Shown in pieces: positions 6,518 through 13,558 of a stretch of 22,001 nucleotides of DNA. The DNA is taken from contig JAVBQH010000026.1 of the NCBI GenBank assembly GCA_031549175.1, forward strand, positions 1-22,001, written 5' to 3'. A program made the position numbers and the translations under genes. Position 1 is the first letter of the stretch. The number at the start of each line of letters is the position of its first letter. A model generated the notes under the pieces. It was not told where the DNA came from. It was given only the letters and a program-made list of their open reading frames with translations, and ran no database searches. This DNA comes from WRIS01 sp031549175 (lineage in GTDB: Bacteria; Actinomycetota; Coriobacteriia; Coriobacteriales; Eggerthellaceae).

Positions 6518-7447
6518 CTATTCGGCTTTTTCCTCTTCGGCTGCCTCGGCAAGCCCTTCGGCTATCTCCTCGACGACTTCTTCGGCTACGGCCTCTTCGA
6601 CCGCTTCCTCGATCACCTCTGCGACGACTACGGCCTCGGCTACCTCTTCAGCGCTGATCTCCGGCGCGGGTGCTGGAGCTTCTTCTGCTGCTGGAGCTGG
6701 GGCGGTTTCTGCCACAGGAGCCTTTTCGGCTGCTTGGCCGCCTGCCATTTCGGCGGCGGTGACAGGGGCGACGCCACCGGCGATGACGGCGTCGGCGATG
6801 AAGTCGGCCAAAAGCGCGACCGAACGTATGGCATCGTCGTTTGCCGGGATCCCGAAGTCGACGTCGTCGGGATCCGAGTTGGTATCCAAGGTGCCCACGA
6901 CCGGGAGGTTCAGGCGCCGCGCCTCATGGATGGCGATGGCCTCGCGATTGGTGTCGATAACGAAGATCGCGTCGGGGACGCGCTTCATGTTGCGGATGCC
7001 GTTCAGGTTGGTTTGGAGCTTTGCAAGCTCTTTGCGAAGCAGGATCTGCTCTTTCTTGGGCAGAAGATCCATTCTTCCGTCCGCCTCCATCGCCTCAAGG
7101 TCTTCCATGTGGGTGACGCGTGAGCGGATGGTGACGAAGTTGGTCAGCATGCCGCCGAGCCAACGTGCGTTCACGTAGGGCATGCCGCATTTGTTGGCCG
7201 CGTCCGAAACGGCTTCCTGGGCCTGCTTCTTGGTGCCGACAAAAAGGATCGTGCCGCCCTTCCTCACCATCTCGGAGACGTAGGTGTAGGACCGGTCCAT
7301 GCCGATGAGCGTCTGCTTGAGGTCGATGATGTAGATGTCGCCACGGCTGCCGAAGATATAGGGCTTCATCTTGGGGTTCCACCGGCGCGTTTGATGGCCG
7401 AAGTGGCTGCCTGCATCAAGCAGGACTTTAAGGCTGACTTTAGTCAT
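6518..7447 (-). CDS. rpsB: 30S ribosomal protein S2 with acidic C-terminal tail
   Basis: A 309-residue small-subunit ribosomal protein. The body (1 to about 228) is a typical S2, including the DAGSHFGHQTRRWNPKMKPY segment (11-30), ARWLGGMLTNF and FVIDTNREAIAIHEARRLNLPVVG. From about 229 the protein continues as an Ala/Glu/Pro-rich, strongly acidic tail of about 80 residues, longer than classic S2 (about 240-260 in total). The frame is open upstream to a TTG at 7507, but GGAGAG a few bases before the ATG at 7447 and family alignment (TKVSLKVLL) fix the start. It is followed by tsf and preceded by a promoter and a leader of about 109 nt that may serve S2 autoregulation. Confidence 0.96.
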   Translation of the reverse strand: MTKVSLKVLLDAGSHFGHQTRRWNPKMKPYIFGSRGDIYIIDLKQTLIGMDRSYTYVSEMVRKGGTILFVGTKKQAQEAVSDAANKCGMPYVNARWLGGMLTNFVTIRSRVTHMEDLEAMEADGRMDLLPKKEQILLRKELAKLQTNLNGIRNMKRVPDAIFVIDTNREAIAIHEARRLNLPVVGTLDTNSDPDDVDFGIPANDDAIRSVALLADFIADAVIAGGVAPVTAAEMAGGQAAEKAPVAETAPAPAAEEAPAPAPEISAEEVAEAVVVAEVIEEAVEEAVAEEVVEEIAEGLAEAAEEEKAE

Positions 7448-7556
7448 AATCTCTCCATTCGTTAAGCCTCTGCCTGTGGTCTTCCTCGGGCCCGCAGCCT
7501 TTTTCAAGTGGCCACTAGCGGTACCTGAGTCGCACAGACATGTGTAATCAGAAACT
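7448..7556 (-). promoter_or_regulatory. rpsB 5' leader
   Basis: About 109 nt of transcribed leader is predicted between the promoter at 7562-7589 and the rpsB ATG. It contains a GTGGCCAC palindrome and short G+C-rich complementary stretches. Autogenous control by S2 through the mRNA leader is established for rpsB-tsf in E. coli. I see only length and local structure here, not a recognised motif. Confidence 0.4.
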
Positions 7557-7561
7557 TCGTT

Positions 7562-7589
7562 ATTGTAGCACCCTGGGAAAAGAATGCAA
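7562..7589 (-). promoter_or_regulatory. rpsB-tsf promoter
   Basis: On the minus strand TTGCAT (7584-7589), a 16-nt spacer and TGC-TACAAT (-10 at 7562-7567) make a strong sigma-70-type promoter with an extended -10. Its -35 overlaps the descending arm of the metG terminator hairpin. Confidence 0.75.
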
Positions 7590-7602
7590 GGGAAACCCTT
7601 GC
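7576..7602 (-). terminator. Probable metG terminator overlapping the rpsB promoter
   Basis: GCAAGGG-TTT-CCCTTGC on the minus strand (7586-7602) is followed by the T-rich ATTCTTTT. The stem is short but the geometry is that of an intrinsic terminator. Together with the palindrome just upstream it separates metG from rpsB. Confidence 0.5.
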
Positions 7603-7614
7603 TTCTCTTGCTAA

Positions 7615-7645
7615 CCGAGAAAAGGGGACTGTCCCCTTTTCTCGG
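7615..7645. repeat. REP-like palindrome, subfamily A (copy 1)
   Basis: A perfect 15-bp inverted repeat, CCGAGAAAAGGGGAC and its complement, around a single base. It is 10 nt downstream of the metG stop. The central 29 nt are identical to the copies at 16966-16994 and within 18904-18940. Confidence 0.9.
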
Positions 7646-7655
7646 TTTGAGGCTA

Positions 7656-9668
7656 CTACTGGCTGGGGTGCTTCTCGAAGAAGTCGGTGCGGGGCGGAAG
7701 CTCGGCTACCATGTGCCTGCCTTCTGCAACCTCGCCTGCGCTGCAGAGCTCTTCGAGGCCGTCAAAATCATAATTCCAGCTGAAGAAGTCGTCCTCGTCA
7801 AAGCAAAGGCTGTAACAGATCTTCTCGGTCCCTTCCGGCACCACAGGATGCATCAGCAGGGTACAGATACGCAGCAGGTAGAAGCTGTCGATGAGGACCT
7901 GGCGGCGCAGGCTTTCATTCGAGCCGGTCTCTGCTTCGCGGATGCCTTCCGTCCAGTACTTGTTCGACCAACGGATAAAAGCGTCCATCAGCGACATGAT
8001 GCTGTGGAGTTCGACCTTGTACATGATCTCCTCGTAGGCCGAAAGCGTCTCGTCGGCCTTTCTGCGCACCGTGTCCGATACCTTGCCTAACGGCATGTAG
8101 CCCCCGAAGTTCTTCTGCGCCTCGTAGAAGCAGCTGCGCGCCAGGCGGTTGAAGACGTTCGTCAACAGGGCGCTTTCTTTGAGCACGGGGTCGGCGACGC
8201 GGGGGTCGTCGCGCTTTTCCTCATCGGCCTCATAAGGCTTAGGTTTGAAGCCGACGGATTTCTGGTCGAGCCCCAGTGCCAGGAAATGGGCACGGAGCTG
8301 CTCGTAGGTGTAGTGTAGAAGGAGCTCGTCTGCTGAAGGGGGTTTGACCGCCCCGGACGACGATGCCTTCTTGTCGCCGAAGAGCAGGTGGTAGTTGGCG
8401 ATAAGCTTCGTCTGGCGCAGGCTGCGTTCACGCGATTCCGGATTGGCGCTGCGGTCGATGTGGGTGGCCCTCCAAAACGCCGGCTGGGCAACACCGTAGA
8501 AGTACAGGTTGTCCTGCCCGATGAACTGGTAGACCGCCGCATTGTCAGAGCACCAGAAGTCGGTCCATGTGGCGCGGGCAAGGCCCATCTTATCGTGAAG
8601 CGCAATCGTGAAGCTGATGGGTGCCCACAGGCTCTCGGGCCAGCACCACACCGTGAGGCCTTCGGCCCCTTCGATCACCGGAGCATGCACGCCCCATTCG
8701 ATGTTTCCCGAAATCCTGAACGGCACCAAGGTCTTGCCGGTGCGAAAGCGCAGGCCGGCCTTTGCCAAGACCTCGCGGGCAAGGTCGCGGTCGCCGATGG
8801 TGTCGAATTCGACCTCGAAGCTCTGCTTGCCCTTTTCCGCCGCACGGAACCGGTGGTCCGGCAGCTGGCCGGCAAGGCCGAGGTAGGCCTCATGGGCCTC
8901 GTTCTTGATGTAGATGACGGGCGGGGCAAGGAACTCCTTGATGGTGTTGTAGACTACCGGGCGCACTGTCGGATCCCCTTCGAGGCTCTGCTCGAAATCG
9001 CGCAGGAAGCCCCTGAAGCTTGGCAGGTCGAAATACCAATTCTCTACAGGGCGCATCTCCGGAACCGTGTCGGTCACGGTTGACCTCGGGGCAATCAGGT
9101 CTTCGGGGGCGTATTGGTGGCCGAGGTCGCATTCGTCTGCATAGCCATGCTCGCTTTTGCAGCCCTGTACGGGGCAGCGGCCAAGCACCTGCCGCCCATT
9201 CAGGAAAACCTGCGCCTCAGTGTCATAGAACTGCATGCTCGCGCGTCTTTCGAGATAGCCGTTGTTGTAGAGGGTGTTGATGAAGGTGTTGGTGACCTCC
9301 TGGTGCACCTCGCCCGCATGCCCGATGCCGCTTCCCTCGTAAATGGAGAGGCTGATATTGTAGGCGGAAAGCGTCTTTTTCTGCGCCTCGTGGTTTTTCA
9401 TGACATACTCGGCGATGGTCCCGTCGAACTCGCCGGCTTCGACCAGCTTGCGGTACCCCTCGTCAATGGGAGAGCCGAAGCAATCGGTCCCCGATACGAA
9501 CCGGACGTTTTCGGCGCCGATCCGGTCGCGCAGGAATCGGGCGAAGCAGTCCGCGGGAACGAACACGCCGCCTATATGCCCGAAATGAAGCCCTTTGTTC
9601 CCATAGGGCATACCCGCTGTCACAATGGCGCGATGTGGCCAGGAAGGCCTACTTTGCGAGTGAGTCAT
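7656..9668 (-). CDS. metG: Divergent class I methionyl-tRNA synthetase-like protein
   Basis: A 670-residue class I aminoacyl-tRNA synthetase-fold protein most like MetRS. The HIGH box is LHFGH (27-31) after TAGMPYGNKG. A zinc-knuckle region has C165, C170, C180 and H184 instead of the usual two CxxC pairs. FIGQDNLYFYGVAQPAFW (382-399) matches the MetRS FIGKDN segment, and the C-terminal helical anticodon domain is recognisable. The KMSKS position reads KKASSS (433-438), an unusual loss of the Met. There is extra sequence around 255-320 and no C-terminal tRNA-binding beta-barrel domain. The ATG at 9668 lies 20 nt inside sppA with AAGGA about 10 nt upstream. It could be the only MetRS or a paralogue; the symbol is given with reserve. 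Confidence 0.75.
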   Translation of the reverse strand: MTHSQSRPSWPHRAIVTAGMPYGNKGLHFGHIGGVFVPADCFARFLRDRIGAENVRFVSGTDCFGSPIDEGYRKLVEAGEFDGTIAEYVMKNHEAQKKTLSAYNISLSIYEGSGIGHAGEVHQEVTNTFINTLYNNGYLERRASMQFYDTEAQVFLNGRQVLGRCPVQGCKSEHGYADECDLGHQYAPEDLIAPRSTVTDTVPEMRPVENWYFDLPSFRGFLRDFEQSLEGDPTVRPVVYNTIKEFLAPPVIYIKNEAHEAYLGLAGQLPDHRFRAAEKGKQSFEVEFDTIGDRDLAREVLAKAGLRFRTGKTLVPFRISGNIEWGVHAPVIEGAEGLTVWCWPESLWAPISFTIALHDKMGLARATWTDFWCSDNAAVYQFIGQDNLYFYGVAQPAFWRATHIDRSANPESRERSLRQTKLIANYHLLFGDKKASSSGAVKPPSADELLLHYTYEQLRAHFLALGLDQKSVGFKPKPYEADEEKRDDPRVADPVLKESALLTNVFNRLARSCFYEAQKNFGGYMPLGKVSDTVRRKADETLSAYEEIMYKVELHSIMSLMDAFIRWSNKYWTEGIREAETGSNESLRRQVLIDSFYLLRICTLLMHPVVPEGTEKICYSLCFDEDDFFSWNYDFDGLEELCSAGEVAEGRHMVAELPPRTDFFEKHPSQ

Positions 9669-10713
9669 TTTTCGTTAATTCCTTCAATTTCGCCATAAGC
9701 TCCTCATCGGAGCTCGAAGAGCCCAAAAGATCGAGGATGTTGATGCTGGTGGTGTAGTCGCTCAGGGTCACCGTCGAATAGTTGCTGACCTGCGCAAGCT
9801 CTGCTGCCTTCGCCACGGCGTCATCGAGCGTGCCGATCTTGTCGGCCAGCCCGTTCTCGACGGCGGTGATGCCCGTGAACGGAAGCCCGGTTGCAAGCGT
9901 TTTCACCTGGTCGATGCTCATGCTGCGCCCGTTTGCGACGCTTTCGACGAAGGTGGCGTTGATCTGGTCGACCATGGCCTGGTAGTACGCACGCTCCTGG
10001 TCGGTCAACGGGCGGTTGCCGTAGCTGGAGTCTTTGCTGTCTGCCGAGGTGATCGTGTCGATCTTGATACCCAGCTTCTCATACAGGCCGGAAAGGTCGG
10101 TGACCTGCATGGCGGTGCCGATCGAGCCTATCGTGGTGGTCTTTGCCGTAACGATGTAGTCGGCCTGGGAGGATATCTCGTAGGCCGCGCTCGCGTTGAT
10201 GGAGGCGCTTGAAACGACCACCGGCTTCGAGAAGTTCTTCAGATAGGCAGTCATCTCCTCGCCTGCCGTCGCGACGCCGCCTCCCGAATCGACGCGCAAG
10301 ACCACGGCTTTGACATGGTTGTTCTTCTCGGCCGCATCAAGCTGGGCTTTGAATCCTTCCGGGCTGCAGAAGGTGTTGTCGTATTGGATGGTGCCTGAAA
10401 GGGGGATCACCACGACGGAGTCCTGGGTGACGCTTGCCGCGCTTGTGCCCGAACTTCCCAAGGTGGAGCTCATCGAAGAGCCTATTGCTGCCGTGCAGGA
10501 ACCGATGCCGATAAGGCACAGCAGGAAGACTGCCGCCACGACAACGATCGCAACGATCCAGCCGCGGCCCTTCTTCTTCGGCGCCTGGGGGGGAAATCCC
10601 GTCGGAGGCTGCTGGTAGTAGGGCATGGAGCCGTACGAGGCGTCCGGTACCGCCTGCTGTGGCTGTTGGGGCTGCTGCCATACTTGTTGTTGCCAGTTGT
10701 TGTTCTCGGCCAT
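9649..10713 (-). CDS. sppA: Signal peptide peptidase SppA-type S49 protease
   Basis: A 354-residue membrane-anchored serine protease of family S49, which degrades cleaved signal peptides and other membrane-associated peptides. The N-terminal cytoplasmic arm is Gln/Pro/Tyr-rich (1-48), followed by one membrane segment (about 51-73) and the external protease domain. The Ser-Lys dyad is readable: S175 in NASAAYEI and K227 in ADSKDSSYG. Their 52-residue separation equals that of B. subtilis SppA (S147, K199). The motif is NASAAY rather than the common ASGGYY. The ATG at 10713 follows GGAGGAG at five bases. Its end overlaps metG by 20 nt, suggesting coupling. Upstream are two palindromes and the rho terminator; no confident promoter was found. 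Confidence 0.88.
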   Translation of the reverse strand: MAENNNWQQQVWQQPQQPQQAVPDASYGSMPYYQQPPTGFPPQAPKKKGRGWIVAIVVVAAVFLLCLIGIGSCTAAIGSSMSSTLGSSGTSAASVTQDSVVVIPLSGTIQYDNTFCSPEGFKAQLDAAEKNNHVKAVVLRVDSGGGVATAGEEMTAYLKNFSKPVVVSSASINASAAYEISSQADYIVTAKTTTIGSIGTAMQVTDLSGLYEKLGIKIDTITSADSKDSSYGNRPLTDQERAYYQAMVDQINATFVESVANGRSMSIDQVKTLATGLPFTGITAVENGLADKIGTLDDAVAKAAELAQVSNYSTVTLSDYTTSINILDLLGSSSSDEELMAKLKELTKNDSLAK

Positions 10714-10731
10714 ACCTGCTCCTCCATTGTA

Positions 10732-10766
10732 GGTGGGAAAAAAGGGACAGACCCTCTTGTCCCACC
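10732..10766. repeat. REP-like palindrome, subfamily B (copy 3)
   Basis: Arms GGTGGGAAAAAAGGG and CCCTCTTGTCCCACC pair with two mismatches around an ACAGA loop, so the core is inverted relative to the other B copies. It lies 18 nt upstream of sppA. Its right flank (GCCTGCTTGTCT) is repeated after the next copy. Confidence 0.75.
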
Positions 10767-10789
10767 TTGCTGCCTGCTTGTCTTGTGCG

Positions 10790-10830
10790 GCAAATGGGAC
10801 AAGGGGGTCTGTCCCTTTTGTCCCATTTGC
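10790..10830. repeat. REP-like palindrome, subfamily B (copy 4)
   Basis: Two 18-nt arms (GCAAATGGGACAAGGGGG and its near-complement) flank a TCTGT loop, with two G-for-A differences near the core. It is 23 nt from copy 3, and both are followed by nearly the same 3' flank (GCCCGCTTGTCT here), which suggests duplication of a unit. Confidence 0.8.
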
Positions 10831-10844
10831 CCGCTTGTCTCACT

Positions 10845-10866
10845 AAAAACCGCGCCGAAGCGCGGT
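10845..10866 (-). terminator. Intrinsic terminator of tal-rho
   Basis: On the minus strand ACCGCGC-TTCG-GCGCGGT is followed by TTTTT-AG. The 7-bp G+C stem with a stable UUCG tetraloop lies 59 nt past the rho stop codon. A second inverted repeat (GGCCAGC...GCTGGCC, 10892-10922) sits between the stop codon and this terminator. Confidence 0.9.
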
Positions 10867-10924
10867 CTTATTATACCTATTTGTCTGCATGGGCCAGCTT
10901 ACAGTACCTTTACAGGCTGGCCGA

Positions 10925-12448
10925 TTAAAGCTCCATGCTTTCGCCTGATTTGCCCGTCTGGGCCTTCTTGGCTGTACGGAGCAGGAACTCCTGGTTGGTA
11001 TCAGTCTGCTTCAGCGACTTGATCAGCATGTCCATCGCACGCTCGGTATTGTTCATGTTCGCAAGGATCCTACGAACCGCCCAGATCAACGGGGCTTCCT
11101 GAGGATCAAGCAGCAGGTCTTCGCGGCGCGTGCCCGAGGCCACAGGATCGATCGCAGGGAAGATGCGGCGGTCGGCCAAGTTGCGGTCGAGCTTGAGCTC
11201 CATGTTGCCGGTGCCTTTGAACTCCTCGAAGATCACCTCGTCCATCTTCGACCCGGTGTCGATGAGCGCCGAGGCGAGGATGGTCAGGCTTCCTCCTCCT
11301 TCGATGTTGCGCGCGGCGCCTAAGAAGCGCTTGGGTGGATAAAGCGCCGTCGAGTCGACGCCGCCCGAAAGGATGCGGCCGGAGGCAGGTTGTGCCAAGT
11401 TGTACGCACGCGCAAGACGCGTCAGCGAGTCGAGCAGGATCACGACGTCGTAGCCGCCTTCGACCAGGCGTTTAGCACGCTCGATCACGAGCTCGGCCAC
11501 GGCGATATGATTCTCGCTCGGCATGTCGAAGGTCGAGGAGATGACCTCGCCTTTGATGGAGCGCTCCATATCGGTGACCTCCTCGGGACGTTCGTCCACA
11601 AGCAGGCACATGAGATGCACCTCGGGGTTGTTGGCAGAGATCGAGGCGGCGATGTCTTTCAGGATGGTGGTCTTGCCCGCCTTCGGCGGCGATACGATGA
11701 GGCCGCGCTGGCCTTTGCCGATCGGGGCGGAAAGGTCGATGACGCGCGCCGTGATGGTGTTCTTGCCATGCTCCATCGGCAGGCGCTCATCAGGATAGAC
11801 CGGAGTCAGGTCGGCGAAGCGCACGCGCTTCTCGAGCGTGTCGATCGGCGCGCCGTTGACCGAGATGACCTTCTGCACGGCGGCGTACTTCTCGTTTTCG
11901 CGCGGGGGGCGCACCTGGCCGACGACGTAATCGCCCTTGCGAAGCCCGTTGCGGCGGATGGTCGAGAGGCCGACGTAGGCGTCGGCCTCGCTTGGTAGAT
12001 AACCCTGCGTGCGTAGGAAGCCGTACCCGTCGGCCAGGATATCAAGCACGCCCTCGACATCGACAAAGCCTTCGGCCTTGACGCTTGCCTCAAGGACCTT
12101 TTCGACGAGGTCGGCTTTTTTCATGCCGGTCACATCGATGTTGAGCTCCTCTGCCTTGACGCGCAAGTCGGCGACTTTCAACTTGTTCAGATCCTCGAGC
12201 GTGGTCTTTGGCTCGACCGCTTCACGGGCAGGGCCGGAATGCTGGCGGCGCTGCCTGCGCTGGGAGGGGTTGTTCCCCCCGCCGGATTTCCCGTTCTGCT
12301 TTGATTGCTGCTTGGCGTTCGCCTTCGCGTTCGGCTTGCCGTTTTGGTTCTTGCTTTGCCTTTGCTTGGGGTTGTTCTGCTTTTCGGCAGCCTGTGAGCC
12401 GTTCGAAGAGCCCGATCCCTGTGTGGCGGTGTTTGCGTTATCACTCAT
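10925..12448 (-). CDS. rho: Transcription termination factor Rho
   Basis: A 507-residue hexameric RNA helicase that ends transcription at Rho-dependent sites. Residues 1 to about 80 form a low-complexity arm rich in Asn, Gln, Lys, Ser and Gly, absent from E. coli Rho. The RNA-binding N-domain covers about 83-205 (including YGFLRTQGYLPSEADAYV). The ATPase core has Walker A SPPKAGKT (253-260), Walker B VVILLD (335-340) and the R-loop FKGTGNME (410-417). The frame is open upstream to a TTG at 12469, but the ATG at 12448 overlaps the tal stop (ATGA), which favours coupled translation from there. The pairing with tal recalls the Firmicutes tal-murA-rho neighbourhood. Confidence 0.96.
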   Translation of the reverse strand: MSDNANTATQGSGSSNGSQAAEKQNNPKQRQSKNQNGKPNAKANAKQQSKQNGKSGGGNNPSQRRQRRQHSGPAREAVEPKTTLEDLNKLKVADLRVKAEELNIDVTGMKKADLVEKVLEASVKAEGFVDVEGVLDILADGYGFLRTQGYLPSEADAYVGLSTIRRNGLRKGDYVVGQVRPPRENEKYAAVQKVISVNGAPIDTLEKRVRFADLTPVYPDERLPMEHGKNTITARVIDLSAPIGKGQRGLIVSPPKAGKTTILKDIAASISANNPEVHLMCLLVDERPEEVTDMERSIKGEVISSTFDMPSENHIAVAELVIERAKRLVEGGYDVVILLDSLTRLARAYNLAQPASGRILSGGVDSTALYPPKRFLGAARNIEGGGSLTILASALIDTGSKMDEVIFEEFKGTGNMELKLDRNLADRRIFPAIDPVASGTRREDLLLDPQEAPLIWAVRRILANMNNTERAMDMLIKSLKQTDTNQEFLLRTAKKAQTGKSGESMEL

Positions 12449-13125
12449 GCGTTTTGAACTTTCTCCCAATCAGTCATGAAGGACTCCAAGCCGCGGTCGG
12501 TAAGCGGATGGGAGACCATCTTCTTCATAACGCCGAAAGGAACCGTTGCGATATCGGCCCCCATCAGCGCTGCTTGCGTTACATGGTTTGCGCTGCGAAT
12601 GGATGCAGCGATGATTTCGATCTGCTCCCCGCCCGCCGTATGCGAGCTGAAGTCATAGTTGTTGATTGCGGTGACCACATTGCCCAACTGGTCGAGCCCG
12701 TCTTCGGAGATGTCGTCGAAGCGCCCGACGAAGGGGCTGATGTAGCGTGCGCCGGCCCGTGCCGCCATGATCGCCTGCGGCACGGTGAAGCAGAGCGTCA
12801 TATTGACGGGGATGCCTTCTGCTGCCAAGGTGTGGGTGGCGGCCAGGCCTTCGACCATGGTAGGGATCTTCACGACGACGTTCGGCGCAATCGCAGCAAG
12901 CTCACGGCCGTCGCGTACCAGCTCTTCGCGGCTCATGGCGACGCTTTCGGCCGAAACCGGGCCATCGACGATCTCGCATATGCGCTTGATGTGGTTATGG
13001 AAGTCAGAGAGCTTGCCTCCGATACGGGAGTACAGGGTGGGGTTGGTGGTGACGCCGCCTAAGGCCCCCCAGCTTGCCGCCTCCTCAATCTCATCGAGAT
13101 CAGCAGTGTCTAAAAAGAACTTCAC
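12445..13125 (-). CDS. tal: Transaldolase, short TalC/MipB type
   Basis: A 226-residue cytoplasmic (beta/alpha)8 enzyme of the non-oxidative pentose phosphate pathway. It transfers dihydroxyacetone between sugar phosphates through a Schiff base on K86 (VVVKIP). LDTAD and GVTTNPT (24-30) are the family hallmarks. The two positions that separate the activities of this subfamily read Glu60 (SAES) and Phe132 (SPFVGRFD), whereas fructose-6-phosphate aldolase has Gln and Tyr. This supports transaldolase. AGGAGG lies six bases before the GTG start. The gene has its own promoter and a leader of about 100 nt, and its TGA overlaps the rho ATG. Confidence 0.92.
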   Translation of the reverse strand: MKFFLDTADLDEIEEAASWGALGGVTTNPTLYSRIGGKLSDFHNHIKRICEIVDGPVSAESVAMSREELVRDGRELAAIAPNVVVKIPTMVEGLAATHTLAAEGIPVNMTLCFTVPQAIMAARAGARYISPFVGRFDDISEDGLDQLGNVVTAINNYDFSSHTAGGEQIEIIAASIRSANHVTQAALMGADIATVPFGVMKKMVSHPLTDRGLESFMTDWEKVQNA

Positions 13126-13160
13126 CGATATCCTCCTATTTCAGGCTTGATTATGAGAAC

Positions 13161-13174
13161 GTGCGTCTCCGCAC
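13161..13174 (-). other. Small hairpin in the tal leader
   Basis: GTGCG-GAGA-CGCAC on the minus strand is a 5-bp stem with a GNRA-type loop, 36 nt upstream of the tal start. It may stabilise or regulate the leader. It is short enough to be chance. Confidence 0.3.
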
Positions 13175-13232
13175 AAAATGTTGGATTTTTGATTTGCATA
13201 TCTTTCTTTGGGAGTTGAAAAGAACAGCACAC

Positions 13233-13261
13233 ATAGTAGCGCATGTTTCCCAGCACTTCAA
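13233..13261 (-). promoter_or_regulatory. tal-rho promoter
   Basis: On the minus strand TTGAAG (13256-13261), a 17-nt spacer and TACTAT (13233-13238) lie about 108 nt upstream of tal in an A+T-richer stretch. The remainder of the 226-nt copA-tal gap shows no gene. Confidence 0.65.
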
Positions 13262-13351
13262 GTATAAAATGCAAGGTGCGGCTACCGCCTACAGGTATTT
13301 TCCATTTTTAGATAATGGTCATCGCGATAATCGAGGATTTGCCGGAAGCCT

Positions 13352-13558
13352 TTAATGGCGTTTCGCCCCGTACCCGGCTTCTTCGATTGCGGAAATGATC
13401 GCTTGGTCGGAAACGTCCTCGCCGGACACGGCCGTTGCCTGGTTCGTCTCAAGGTCGACCTTCGCCTCGTCCACGCCGGCGACCGACTCGACCGCCTTCT
13501 TCACATGGGCGACGCACTTCTCGCACATCATGCCTTCGACGTCGAATGTCTTTTCCAT
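13352..13558 (-). CDS. Possible internal CopZ-like copper chaperone (in-frame start within copA)
   Basis: The last 68 residues of CopA begin with Met807 and form a complete HMA/CopZ fold (FDVEGMMCEKC then the EEAGYGA end). The ATG at 13558 is preceded at five bases by AAGGAAG, a good ribosome binding site in the middle of a coding region. A free chaperone could therefore be made from the same mRNA, as E. coli does for copA by frameshifting. Separate expression is inference. Confidence 0.35.
   Translation of the reverse strand: MEKTFDVEGMMCEKCVAHVKKAVESVAGVDEAKVDLETNQATAVSGEDVSDQAIISAIEEAGYGAKRH

Noticed and set aside
5582..7123. Long plus-strand open frame opposite tsf and rpsB
   Set aside because: It mirrors the biased codons of the two real genes and has Gly/Cys/Phe-rich low-complexity sequence; no start signal stands out.
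7448..7507. Longer RpsB starting at the upstream TTG
   Set aside because: The extra residues do not match S2, and a good ribosome binding site precedes the ATG at 7447.
10725..10731. TACAAT directly upstream of sppA as a -10 box
   Set aside because: Transcription would begin within or after the sppA ribosome binding site, and no -35 is visible.
10868..10876. TATAAT on the minus strand just before the rho terminator as an sppA promoter
   Set aside because: There is no -35 at 16-18 nt, and the terminator hairpin would be within the first bases transcribed.
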